Assembly: GCA_918026815.1 (NCBI GenBank)
Contig: CAKJVC010000128.1
Span: 1-64,000 of the forward strand
Reading direction: 5' to 3'
DNA from: Chalara sp. BL73
Taxonomy: Eukaryota; Ascomycota; Leotiomycetes; Helotiales
Length of the DNA: 64,000 nucleotides
Part shown: one piece after another, positions 11,634-22,445 of the stretch
How the letters are laid out: every line of letters starts with the position of its first letter
Position numbering within the stretch: the first letter of the stretch is position 1
The notes under the pieces: model-generated
The model's database searches: none
Seen by the model: only the letters and a program-made list of their open reading frames with translations
Told to the model about the DNA's origin: nothing
Program-made: the position numbers and the translations under genes

Positions 11634-12329
11634 ATGGCAGACGACAAGTCCAAGCTGACCGACGAGCAGAAAGCCGCCATGAGCGAGCAGATGCGCATCC
11701 TCAAAATGAACTCCCGGATGGGGCTCCCCTGGCATGTCCGGCTCCCCTTCGCTACATCCATCTCCTTCAGCGTCGGCATGCTCCTGGGCCTCTCACATGG
11801 CTCGACCGCCGCTGGTTTACGCTTCCGCGCCGAGAATGCCCATCGTTTGCCCACCACGCCTACCGGCTGGTACTTATACCACAAGAGCAAGAACTATCAG
11901 CGCATGTACGGGGGCGTAATGGAGGGGATCCGGATGGGGGCCCGGGTCAGCTTCTGGACGGCGGGGTTCTTTGCCATTGAGGAGATGTATGATCGGTGGA
12001 GAGGCGCAAAGGATTTTGCCAACACGGTGCTGGCGAGTCTGAGTGTGGCAGGGGTGTTTAGTGTTTGGAGTATGTTATTTTTATTTTATTTTTTTACAAA
12101 TTCACGGCCACAATGGCATGACAAGACAAAACAAGGGCTAATGGGGCGTGCAACAGATCAATTCCCGATTACCACAGCAGCACGAACAGCGAAGAGCGGG
12201 TTGGCTATCGGATTGGGCTTTGGGCTTGCGCAGGATGCTGTTGGTGCTGCGAGAGGGAGGATACCTGGATATGTTAATTTCCTGCGCGGACGACGGAGAA
12301 GGGAGGCCGAGCACACGGGGATCTCATGA
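11634..12329 (+). CDS. Tim17-family-like small membrane protein, 202 aa after splicing
   Basis: Exons are 11634-12069 and 12157-12329. The 87-nt intron (GTATGT donor, GGGCTAATG branch point, CAACAG acceptor) has a length divisible by three and no stop, so an unspliced message would encode 231 aa. After an N-terminal soluble segment (DEQKAAMSEQMRILKMNSR) come Gly-rich amphipathic membrane stretches: FSVGMLLGLSHGSTAAGLRF, GGVMEGIRMGARVSFWTAG and SGLAIGLGFGLAQDAVG. GxxxG-rich helices and a final Arg cluster fit the Tim17/Tim22/Tim23 or TIMMDC1-like superfamily of mitochondrial membranes. The exact member cannot be named. The AT-rich intron interrupts otherwise GC-rich coding sequence. Confidence 0.7.
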   Translation: MADDKSKLTDEQKAAMSEQMRILKMNSRMGLPWHVRLPFATSISFSVGMLLGLSHGSTAAGLRFRAENAHRLPTTPTGWYLYHKSKNYQRMYGGVMEGIRMGARVSFWTAGFFAIEEMYDRWRGAKDFANTVLASLSVAGVFSVWSMLFLFYFFTNSRPQWHDKTKQGLMGRATDQFPITTAARTAKSGLAIGLGFGLAQDAVGAARGRIPGYVNFLRGRRRREAEHTGIS

Positions 12330-12811
12330 CACAATGGCCACGATATATAAATGATGTTACCTCACCAAAACAATAGGTCCATCGGGTCTTGTGGCTTTGC
12401 TCCAGAAATTGGTGGATGATGCAGTGCTTCGGATTGTATCTGTTCCTGAATGGCAGATGAGTGGAGTTGGTGCAGAAGAGTGGGGGGTGGAGTCGCGGTT
12501 CTCATCGGCTTTGAAGAAGATAACCAGCGGGAAAGAGGCGATAACATTCGCCCAAACAAGGGAATCTAGCGACGGGTCAAATAAGAGAGCTATCGTCAAT
12601 CTATCATGGCCGACGAAACAATTAAGCATTACCCTTCATGCCGAAGTCGCTATCAGCATAGTGGAAAGGCTAATCATTATGTTAAGTATATCAATTCTTT
12701 CTCCCTCTTCTGCTTCCTTCCGTCTTTCCTTTTCTACTTCCTCTGTATTTCCACATATCTAGAGTTCATTCCATTGGCATTGACAAGCTGCTCGGCCCAA
12801 ACAAAGGAACA
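12330..12811. promoter_or_regulatory. 482-bp spacer with CT-rich tract upstream of proline dehydrogenase
   Basis: Separates the Tim17-like stop from the proline dehydrogenase start. Positions about 12697-12748 are strongly pyrimidine-rich on the plus strand. Such CT stretches often precede transcription start sites in filamentous fungi, so this is probably the core promoter. No coding exon was recognised. Confidence 0.45.
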
Positions 12812-14337
12812 ATGGTCCTCCCTAGCAGAAGATCCGTCTCAGTTTCCAAAACTTTCTTCAATGCGCTTCATCAGTCCTCATCTTCTACTCAAAATGTCAT
12901 CGCCACTGCCCAATTCCCCATTGCAGCCCCCTCATCCCCTCCAAAGTCCCCTCCCAAGATGCCGAAGCCTCCTCCATTGTCGATTCTCCCTCTCAGCTCC
13001 ATCCTCCGCTCATTAGCAGTCACATCCCTCTCCTCCTCACCCGTAGGCCATTGCTTTTCCCCCATTCCACATCTCAGCGAAAACTAATTGTTCCACAGCT
13101 TCTCCTCAAGCCCTCAATGGCAATAATGTCGCACCTCGCACACACCAAAAGCCCACTCCTCTCCCCAGACACGAACCCGCTCTTGCGCACCCTCCTCAAA
13201 GCAACCTTCTACGCCCAATTCTGCGCTGGTGAGACGCGTCAGGAAGTCCACCGGACCATCGCTTCCCTCAAAACCCTCGGCTACAAAGGCGTCATCCTCA
13301 ATTACGCAAAAGAAGTCGTGCTCTCGCCTTCTGAAAAAGCTGCGCTCAAGTCTTCCGGTCCCTCCGTCGCAAGTGTCGAAACCGAACTAAAGCCTTGGGC
13401 GAACGGTACGCTGGAAACAGTGCGGCTAACCAGCAAAGGCGATTTTGTGGCGCTGAAGTTCAGTGGTGCGGGCAGTCAAGCGTTGTATAGCTTGACGAGA
13501 AAGGAGGAGCCATTGCCGGAGATGAAGAGGGCGATTGATGAGATTTGCGATCTTGCCGTGGAGAGGGGAGTGAGGCTACTTTTTGACGCAGAGAATGACG
13601 CTATCCAGCCGGGCATCGATGCGTGGACGCTGCAATACATGAAGCGCTACAACGCCTCCTCTCGAGCCGTGGTGTACGGCACATACCAAGCATACCTGAA
13701 ATCCTGCCCCCAAGTTCTGGCTGAGCACCTGGCTTTCGCGCAGAAGAACAATATCGCCCTTGGTGTGAAACTGGTGCGCGGAGCGTACATCGGAAGCGAT
13801 CCACGACATCTCATCCACGATACCAAAGCAGACACAGATGCCTGCTATGACGGGATTGCAGAAGCGCTAGTCAAGCGACAATATACGCCGGCCCTCCCAG
13901 CAGCCGAAGGCGAAATCGAGTTCCCGGCCGTCGAGGTCGTTTTGGCGGGGCATAACCACAATTCAGTACGGCGTGCGCAAAAGCTGCAAGCGCAGCAAGC
14001 CGTCAACGGCGAGAAGCGCACCGAGATAGTCTACGCACAGCTGCAGGGCATGGCGGACGACGTGTCGTGCGAGATCGTGCAGGCAGCGAGAGAGGCTGAA
14101 AACCGCAGGGACGAGCGCCTTCGCGAAAACGAGAAATTTAGCAGCAATGTCGCAGCGGGGGAAATCGACATCCCGAAGGCGTATAAATACGTCGTCTGGG
14201 GCACCACTGGCGAGTGCATGAAATACCTGCTGCGCAGGGCGCAGGAGAATAAAGATGCCTTGGGTCGTACGCGGGAGGGGCGCGATGCCATGGCTAAGGA
14301 GCTGTTAAGGAGGATCAGGACTTCATTGCAGTTTTGA
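12812..14337 (+). CDS. Proline dehydrogenase (PRODH), mitochondrial, 489 aa
   Basis: Exons are 12812-13042 and 13099-14337. The 56-nt intron has an AAAACTAAT branch point and a CACAG acceptor. The N-terminus (MVLPSRRSVSVSKTFFNALH) is Arg/Ser-rich and suits a mitochondrial presequence; a Pro/Ser-rich stretch follows. The barrel shows family landmarks: RLLFDAEND, TYQAYLKSCP, LGVKLVRGAYI, VVLAGHNHNS, YAQLQGMADD and KYVVWGTTGECMKYLLRRAQEN, which match the FAD- and proline-binding region of Put1-type enzymes. The enzyme oxidises L-proline to pyrroline-5-carboxylate, passing electrons to ubiquinone. No prn-type cluster partner (permease, P5C dehydrogenase, regulator) is adjacent. The reading frame is intact. 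The identity is very safe; the first exon is slightly less certain. Confidence 0.93.
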
Positions 14338-15490
14338 ATGAAAGGAGATGAGAGGGCAGGCATTGTAGGCGTTTAGGAACGAATGGGTATTGGGAGGTTG
14401 GAGCGGCATTTACATTTACATTTACATTTTGTATTGCATTGTGTTGCGTTGCATCAGGTGCGTCGCGTTATGTGCGCTGCAATAGATAGCGTTGAGACGA
14501 GTAATGAGATATGCCCATTATATCTAGTTTTCAGCTTTTCATATGATGTGGGAGGTTTCTCGACGTGTCAATTCTAGTAACTTTTTAAAACGCTACTCGC
14601 TCCTGATACATGCCGCAAACTTCTCATCATACATCTCACGTTAGGCACCGTCATGAAGCAGCCGTGATTTACTGTACACGTAATACAGGCGTATTTAAAT
14701 CCCTCCTAAACACAGATAACCTAGCTCCCGTAATCCACCCAGCCCTAACCAAAACAAATGCTATCAGCGCACTTCTCGATGCCAGGCACCATACTTTGCT
14801 TACACGCTCTATCCTGAATACCAAATACATACGAGAAATACCGCGAGTAGCACCCCGAGACCTGCGGATGCGAGGTAGCGATATATTTCAGCGGGTTGTG
14901 AAGGGCAGGGTGCTGAATTGGGTGTGTTAGGAGTGGATGAGTTGGGCTTGGGATGCTGGATATGGGAGGGCTCGGGATCAGCGCTCCGAGGACGGGGAGG
15001 TTCTATTTGCAGGCGCTTATCAGGCTCCGGAGCGTGGATGGCCTGGAAGGCTCGGTGCCACGCTGCGTTTGGTCCTTAAGGTGAGATGTCAGGGCTTTGT
15101 ATGTTTTGCTCTGCTGAATATGACATTTCGATAAATTCCTACGAGACGGTCGAGATAATTCTCATTCAATACAAATGGTTAAGCCGTATGCAGAAACTTC
15201 GTACTGAAGGTTGAGTGGAGCATCACGTTGAGATAATGGCACGCCAGCGAATCCCAGGAGTATAGCGTAGCGTTGGGTTTCGCTTACAAAAGTTGAACCT
15301 ATGTATAAAACCTAGGCTCTGCATGCCTTGAGGATCAATGAGAAAGGACTTGAAATGGAATGTGATGTCTTCGGACCAACATACACCTGTATACGCGCAG
15401 AAGCTTGATTGAAATGAGAAAGCGCAGAGCTACGACCCATGATACTTAAGCTCTAGCACGATCTAGTGAAATACATAAGCTGCCCCAAGC
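14338..15490. other. Intergenic, 1.15 kb, between convergent genes
   Basis: Apart from the small microsatellite, no gene, RNA or repeat was recognised. Short ORFs at 14610-14930 and 14937-15134 lack any family signature. Confidence 0.45.
14407..14430. repeat. Hexanucleotide microsatellite (CATTTA)n
   Basis: About four copies of the unit CATTTA, the last one imperfect, just downstream of the proline dehydrogenase stop codon. Confidence 0.8.
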
Positions 15491-16355
15491 CTAGCAAGTC
15501 TTTCTGCCAGTGGAGATACTATTATCTCCTGCCGTCTTACTGCCATCCGGGCTAACTCCTTCTGTTCTTCGGAGCTGATACAGAACGAAAGGGTAAGCTA
15601 GGTCGCATATAAGGCCTGTACCCCAAAGGAAAATGCCGAATGGCGACATGAAGTATTCATTCGCTTCTCTCCAGAAGTACCAGCAAGTACCGAAGTTCAG
15701 ATACATGCCAGTTATGGAGCCGGTAGTTCTCGTTGCCCTGCTTGTAATTAGCTGTGTGATCCACGAACAATTTGCAGTAGACGAACCAGATACTCCAATT
15801 AACGCCTCCCGAATGCCGTCTAATTAGCAACTGAATAAGGCTTGCCGCGGATAAATATGCTTGTGATACAACACTGGTCCAAAACCCCAATTCCGTAGTA
15901 TCTGGACCCATGATTCCTCTGTAGAACCTCCCTTCTTTCTTGCCAATGTCATTATCTAGCCACCATTTTGCAAATGCGAAATGCCCAACCGTTGTATACA
16001 CTGTCATAAGCACCCATAACAAGCCCAAATGACGTCGAATGAATGGAGCATGATCCCATTCCCTTTTCCCGTACAATAGAGTGTAGTATATGAGCCCGAC
16101 ATCGAGGACCATCCAAGTTGTGAAGACGATTCTCTCAAGAAGACTCTCGGCGACGTAGAGAGCATAGACTAGCTCCCAAGAGAAATTAAAGGATAGGGCA
16201 AAGAGTGGCATCCCATATGTTTTGCTGCGTTGCGATTCACGCAACATCAAAATGTAGCAGAGAGTCCATAATATGCCACCAAGTTGTAGGAGCGCTGACG
16301 TTGTGGCCACGAGAGGAAATGTAATATGGGCGGGGGGTTGGTCGTTGGAGCCCAT
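15491..16355 (-). CDS. PaxB/Pyr4-type integral membrane terpene cyclase-like protein, 271 aa
   Basis: Exons are 16355-15787 and 15737-15491. The 49-nt intron (GTTCGT donor, AGCTAATTA branch point, CAAGCAG acceptor) is phase 2 and restores the motif IWATRTTGS. Start choice: the ATG at 16355; the frame opens six codons earlier but without an ATG. Seven membrane segments are expected. Family landmarks are FALSFNFSWELVYALY with its acidic residue in helix 2, VLDVGLIYYTLLYG, SQAYLSAASLIQLLIR, and the end MSPFGIFLWGTGLICDLAYP then LRRTE. PaxB/Pyr4 relatives protonate epoxidised prenyl chains to close rings in indole-diterpene and meroterpenoid pathways. No prenyltransferase, GGPP synthase, epoxidase or PKS is visible nearby, so a biosynthetic role here is unproven. 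Many fungal relatives have unknown function. Confidence 0.8.
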
Positions 16356-17185
16356 GCTTGAAGCTATGTACAAGTTCTTGTGTGGATGTCAACGCTTATA
16401 AATACGTCAAAAGTATTGTTACTGCGCTATATCGTAAGGTGGGTGGCGGCGGAAGATGAAGAGGCTTTCAACCTCCGTGCATAAGGTCCATAAATTCCGA
16501 GATTGCTGGCTGACGCAGAATTATGGTGGACCATGAAGGAATCATTGCAGAAGGAACCAAAGATACCTTGTCCATAGTTGTAGTGTCTTCTATTTAATCT
16601 ACGGTATATACAAGTTATGAGGAGAGTGCAACTGGGCTGGTCCTGCGCTGCAATGAAGTGTCATCTAATAAAAAAGTTTCGCTGAAATTGTGACAGCAAG
16701 TAAGAGCTGGGGCAGGCATCCCACTATATAAATGCAGTCAACAGATCAGAAGCAGGTCATCAATTGCGAGAAGTTGTTAGGATATATTCTTGAGATAATG
16801 GCTGATGAGTGAAGGACTGCCAACATCAATCCAGAAACAAGGCTGTCAAGAAGGCTGGATGAATATTGCATCTCGACCTCGGCATCCGGGAGGGGCTAAC
16901 CATCCCTGCTCTCTCCTGTCCCAAACCACTCCACCACAGCTTTATGTCCTTATTAAACATGTCTCGATGCCTTCTTTGGCCAGTAGACAACTTTGTCAGC
17001 CACATTTTCGCTTGGGATTAAGGATACGCGGGACACATGGTCTACTAGAGAAAAGGAGGATATGTTGCTTGCAAAATAAGACGAGTGACATCCTACAAAG
17101 ACGGCCATTGTACAGCTGGCAAACAATTGCGAGACGAAGCACAATTCATATAGCGCGTGGACATACAAACCGAATAGCTGCAAGA
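16356..17185. promoter_or_regulatory. 830-bp divergent intergenic region
   Basis: Lies between the 5' ends of the PaxB-like gene (minus) and the Nudix gene (plus), so it should hold both promoters. A TATTTATAAG-type box lies about 30-40 bp upstream of the PaxB-like ATG on the minus strand. Overlapping ORFs on both strands here lack family signals. Confidence 0.4.
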
Positions 17186-18340
17186 ATGGCACCTCCTCCA
17201 GCGCTGCAGAAGCAATATATGTCATCTGGCTCGAAGCCCGAAAAGCAAACTGCAGGGCCAAGACCAAGCGCAAGGTGCCTTCTTCAGTCATATTGCTCCA
17301 TTATATATTTACTGACCCAGATATAGCATCCTCCTTATCTCGCCCTCGAACCAAATCCTTCTCCTGCATCGTGTCCGCACATCTAGCTCTTTCCCCTCCG
17401 CGCATGTTTTCCCTGGCGGAAATTTGTCGCCATTACAAGATGGCGAGATCCCCTCGCCAACAGATCCAAGCAGACATTTGGATGGGCCGGCATACAGAAT
17501 TGGCGCAATCAGAGAGTGCTTTGAGGAGAGTGGGATTTTGCTCGCAAAGCGAAATGATGGTAGTGGTGCACTGCTAGAAGTTGCGGAGGCGGAAAGGGAG
17601 AAGGCTCGAAAAGATATACATTCTGGAAAGATCAAGTTTGTGGATTGGGTCAAGTCTGTTGGGGGCGTGGTTGATTCGGGTGTGTACTTCAACATTTGGT
17701 GAAGAATCTAAGGAAGCGATTTAACAACAGTGCAGATTCGTTATTACCGTTCACGAGATGGGTCACGCCAACAAACATTCCGAAACGATTCACAACACAA
17801 ATGTACCTTTATTTCCTTCCTCTCACGGAAGCCTCAGCAAATAATATATCTGCTGAAGCTATTATACCTGTTCCGACGTCCGACGGTGGAGTTGAACATA
17901 CCGCAGCCCTCTTTGCTAGCTGCAAAGATTGGTTAGCTCAAGCTACAAAGAACGAGATCATTCTCTTTCCGCCGCAGTTCTACCTCATGTATCTCATTGC
18001 CCCTTTCTTGGACATTTCCTCTCAACGACTCTCATCCACAGAACTACAGAAACAACGAGATGCTGTCCTAGAATTTGTACAAGGTGATGGGGATGGCAAA
18101 GGTGTGAAATGGGCAGATAAGGTCATGAGTCCCACTGGTATCATGCTGCGGAAAAGTGATGGGAAGGTTGTCCTTGGTCTTGAGAAGCCAGGACCAGAAT
18201 TAAAAGACAGTGGAAGAAGCGGCGATGAGAGCCGTGTTGTCTTAGTAAAGTTTAATAAGGAAGGGCCTAGAGATCTAGAAGTAAGGTGGAGAAAGGAGAT
18301 CTTAGATGAGGAAAGAAGCTCCAAAGAATCGAAGATATAG
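17186..18340 (+). CDS. Nudix hydrolase, NUDT19-like (probable peroxisomal CoA/acyl-CoA diphosphatase), 348 aa
   Basis: Exons are 17186-17274, 17327-17679 and 17736-18340 (1047 nt). The introns are 52 and 56 nt, with TACTGACCC and TTTAACAAC branch points. The core is S30-ILLISPSNQILLLHRVR, then FPGGNL and, after an insertion of about 25 residues, R92-ECFEESGI. This is the split Nudix box (Gly part, insertion, RExxEExGI part) seen in NUDT19-like proteins. Those enzymes cleave CoA or acyl-CoA to 3',5'-ADP and phosphopantetheine. The C-terminus ends in Ser-Lys-Ile, close to the peroxisomal PTS1 signal SKL, which fits a peroxisomal role; whether SKI works here is uncertain. The second exon overlaps other-frame ORFs that are shadows. 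Confidence 0.85.
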
Positions 18341-19951
18341 ATCCTTGTACATATACTAGTATTTAAGAGTAACATTGAGCTACCCCTCCACAAATGAGAT
18401 ATGGCTTGCCATCCCCGCTCTCGCTTAAAATAGGGGTGCATCATGGACACGGCAACCACCAGTCTTGTCTCGAATTGTGTATAGAACCTTATGCCTTTTG
18501 ATGTATGAAGTCCATGCAGAAGTTGTAACTGTCCGCCGAGCAACCACCACAAACATACTACTATGCTTTACCAACAAACGATTATCTCCGGTGCGAATAC
18601 ATACTGCCGTATCTATGTTCATATTAAGCGAAGGTATCATTTTATCCTGATGCAAGGAGAAGCTGAGTAATGCAGGTGAAATACCAACGAGAAAGAAAAT
18701 GTGCACGGTGGTGAGGACAGGCATGGTTTTGTGGGGATGGCTTGCCGCGGTATTATTTCAGGAAGGCTGATGATGAGTACACGGGAAAAAGGAGCGCAGC
18801 GCGTTGCAAACAGCTGCGAAGAGCATGATTATACCCTTCTCTGTGTCTGATAGTCTGAATAGCTCCAGCTAACTTTACTCCGATTTCGTAAATTCTCATT
18901 TGACTGGGTGTTTGCTGTAGTTGTGGAAATGCTGCTAGCATGTTTCGGTCTGTGGCTCAAGCATTTCCATTTGTCATGTCAATCAGAAGGTGAAAAGTGA
19001 TAAGATGTAATTTTATCTACATTTAGGACGTCAGTCACTTCTATATATACTTAAAAACTTCAGGATCAATGAGCCTTTCGGTTCCGGCTTAGACGTCAAC
19101 TATGGGAGATCAGCTGCATCTGGTGCCTCTCTGGGACGCCTGTTGCTTCGAAAGGGTCCATCTGTTGTAATGGATACATTTCGGAAAATTCAGTGACAAA
19201 TAATTAATACTTGCCAATTACGCCTGCTAGTGTCACTTTTCTTTCTTATTGAACAGTTAGAATGAACGTTGAAGATAGTATACTTGCATAGCACCTGAAA
19301 CTAAGATTAAACTTATGGCCCTGTAGAATGGAGCCCAGTGACAGGTAAAAACATGCTGGAAGTAACTTATTGGCTGTGAAACACATTTTCAAGGGCATCT
19401 TACAAAGTATTAGTCTGGGGAACCCTTAGGTTAGAAGGATACTACTCTTGTTTCGATCACTGGTACTGTATTACTGGTACTCTATCACAACAGCCGCTTG
19501 TATGAATCAAGTTGTTCAGTTGAAACTACCCTTGAATGTTGACAGATGTGGTGCTTTCCCCTCCACACCCCCCAACAGATGCGGAAAGCAGAGGTGAAAC
19601 AACAGACCTGCCTCATTCCACTACATTAGAAGCAATACCACTCTAATAAAGGTTCTATGGATTCTTATATCCTTAAGAGACTAGTAATCAAAATAATGTA
19701 CTGGCATCAAAGTGAATTTCCAAAGGTAAAGTCCGCACAGCCAATATTGTCATCGCTCTTTCTGTGCTCGGAAATGCCGCCTTGCGGACCCACGCTATAC
19801 CTGATAAAGCTGCGGCTTCCTATTGTGTCAACAATAGGGAACTGAACTCAAATAAAAGCGCGCTTTGGCTTCAGTTCGCGTTCTTTTCTTTACCAACTTT
19901 CATCCTAAAGACCACAACGTGGGAATTAGATCAGTTATCACAGCAAGGACA
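18341..19951. other. AT-rich intergenic, 1.6 kb
   Basis: No coding exon, TIR, LTR or RNA gene was recognised. A minus-strand ORF at 18425-18724 starts close to an apparent exon but shows no conserved motif. The segment should contain the promoter of the 2EXR gene. Confidence 0.4.
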
Positions 19952-21366
19952 ATGGTTACCCTAAAGAACGGCAAAAAAGTCGCGCTAGTTCGCCAGGAGA
20001 AGGGCAACAAGGAGGCTCCTGCTAAGATGGATGTCGCAAAGAAAACCAATAAAGTCACACAAAGAAACGCCAACAAGGTGATTAACAAGTCGCCCCTGGT
20101 CGCTCAGGAGGACTCTGGTAAGATTATACCCTCTGCGGCGCTTACTGCTTGCAAATCTGACATCGCAGCACTAGCTACTGTGATTGAGACCGATACCAAG
20201 TCGACTTTCGGAGCTCAGACTGCGGAGAACAAGTCTACCCATAAGATCGCCATCCCAAAGAAGATTGACACAGAGGCCATGCCAACTGTTAGTGAGACGG
20301 GCTTTAAACTCCTTCCTAAAAGCACTGTTAAACAGACCGCTGTTGCTCGTGATCCTAAGTTTGCTCGCAAGCAAGTTAGCAATTTGAAGTTCCGCGAACA
20401 ATCCCAGAATTACTTCGGCATGAACACCACTGGCGCCTTGAAGAAATTCCGCAAGAAAAAGCCAGCAGCTAAATTTTTATTGTTCATGGGACTGCCACTA
20501 GAACTGAGACAAAAGATTTGGGAGTACAATGCAGCCAAAGCCAGAGTTATTGAAGTCAATGTGACTCACTTCCAGTATCTAAAGCATCAGTTTGATTCCA
20601 GGTACCCTTATCCAATAATTAGTACCACTACAGCCGGTCCCGTAAGTGCTCTCTTGCTTACAGATATGATTCCTTGACCCAACAAATATACAAGAAAGAC
20701 TCTAGAACTTTTATCACCAACCTGCTAACTCTATAACATAAGGCTATGCTCCAAGTCTGCTCCGAATCTCGTGCAATAGGCTTAGCAAGCTACCGGAAGC
20801 TCTTCATGTTCAACTACCAAGGTCGTGCCATTTACTTTAACCCTAAATTTGACTCCGTTGTTATCCATAGCAACGAGAATAGTTTTGGCACACATGCTGA
20901 AGATATGTGGGGTGTTGGATACGAAGGAACCAAGGACTTCGAATTGAACACAGATTTCATTATTCCACCAACAGGATTTCACTTCAACCACGATAGAATT
21001 GAGTACCTCAATAAGTGGCCACCCGCCCCCAGACCAATTAACACCTCACTTGAAAGCTATCACAAGATTGGTCTTGCTTGGGTGCCAAGAGTCGCTCGTG
21101 GTGTCTACACCGCCAATCGTCAATTCTCCCCCATCACTGTGGTAATGAAGCCATACGTCGATAAGCCAGTCCAAGGCGATGTTACTTGTCGTGAGCAACT
21201 AGAGGCACTCATGAAAGCCCATGGCGTGACTATTCATAGTGACGGTGGTAGTCAGATGTTCTCCTGGCTTACCTACACCAATGAGTCAGAGTGGTACGGT
21301 TTCTGGGAGAAGTTAATTTTGAAGATCGAGAAAATAACCCATGATGAGTCATATCGTCGAAGATGA
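19952..21366 (+). CDS. 2EXR-domain protein with long basic N-terminal region, 437 aa
   Basis: Exons are 19952-20641 and 20743-21366. The intron (20642-20742) has GTAAGT, a CTGCTAACTC branch point and a CATAAG acceptor. The ATG at 19952 (context GACAATGG) is preferred to an in-frame ATG 29 codons upstream. The first 175 residues are Lys/Ala/Thr-rich and probably disordered. Then comes the 2EXR signature FLLFMGLPLELRQKIWEY, followed by the typical downstream blocks LQVCSESRAIGLASYRKLF and IYFNPKFDSVVIH. This domain is expanded in Leotiomycetes and other Pezizomycotina; its function is unknown. The basic tail could bind nucleic acid or act as a localisation signal, but that is inference. Confidence 0.85.
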
Positions 21367-22445
21367 ATTGTTATTTAATGAGGAGCATATGAAAATAATG
21401 CCTACGAATGAGCGCAAAGCCTTCTGGGATGTTTTTTGCAGTTTTGATGGATAAAGAAACACATTGAAAGGGACTTTACTTGCGGGATACAATTGCATCT
21501 TGATGGTTCTATGGCAATAACATAAGAATAATTTTCTTTGCTGATATTACTGAAACGTCGACCATTAGGGCCTTTATAGCATTTGAGACCTATTTATCGA
21601 GCGACGAACCAATAAAAGCTTTATTTGTATCAAGCTTAGTTTAAATATTGCGCGATAAACTCTGAAATTTAATTTGCTAAATTAGTTCGTGTACTATGTA
21701 ATTCGGTTAAATGACCTCAGGTTTTGGGATCATCCTGAGAAGGAGTCCGTGGAGTCTGGGGAGACTGCGAGGACTTTTAAGACTGCATGAGACTCCAGGA
21801 CTCCAACACGCTACAAAAGTATATAACTAGATAGTTTCTTAGGATAGGAGCCTTTGTGCTCAAATATTTTAGTTATCTGAGCATAGCTTATTTGGCTGGC
21901 TTTGTAGCGTCTTCACTCTTACGTGAAGAACCTTTTGTTTAGTCTATTTCAATATCCTGTACCAACCAACAAGCCCCAAGCCCTCTACAGAGCGGCAGCC
22001 ATGACTGTTACACGCTCGCAACGAAATAGGCTTAGTTCGGAAATTTGAAATAAATCGTTTTGGTAGCGAAGCGATCGAGGAATGCTGAGATAGATCTGGG
22101 GGTGAACTCTGAATCATGTGATATATAAAAAAAGTGAGAGCATGTGATGGTGTTCTTGGTACGGGCCATTCGAGGTCGGGGGTTCGGGGGCTGGCCCCTT
22201 ATATAAAATCGTGATATTCTAAGAAATAAAAGCAGACTTTTTAGGGATATTCGAACGCTACATCTAGCGGTGGCCTTTCATATTTTTATAATTAACACTC
22301 TCTCTCTCCTTTTTTTACTATATTGTTTATAATTGATTGTAGTTATATTTATGAACACTTCAGAATTGAAAGTAAAGTTATATTCCCTCTTCCGAAAATG
22401 TACTTGCCGCCTCAATCCCAGCGTATCCATCCTTTGCGTCTTAAA
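21367..22445. other. AT-rich intergenic, 1.08 kb, between convergent genes
   Basis: Contains a short GC island around 22165-22200 with an imperfect GGGGC-TG-GCCCC palindrome and a CT microsatellite near 22300-22312. No gene was recognised. Confidence 0.45.

Noticed and set aside
16805..17326. 173-codon plus-strand ORF upstream of and overlapping the Nudix gene
   Set aside because: It overlaps the first exon and intron of the Nudix gene, shares that exon's frame only in part, and its upstream section has no protein-like motif; treated as 5' UTR plus shadow.
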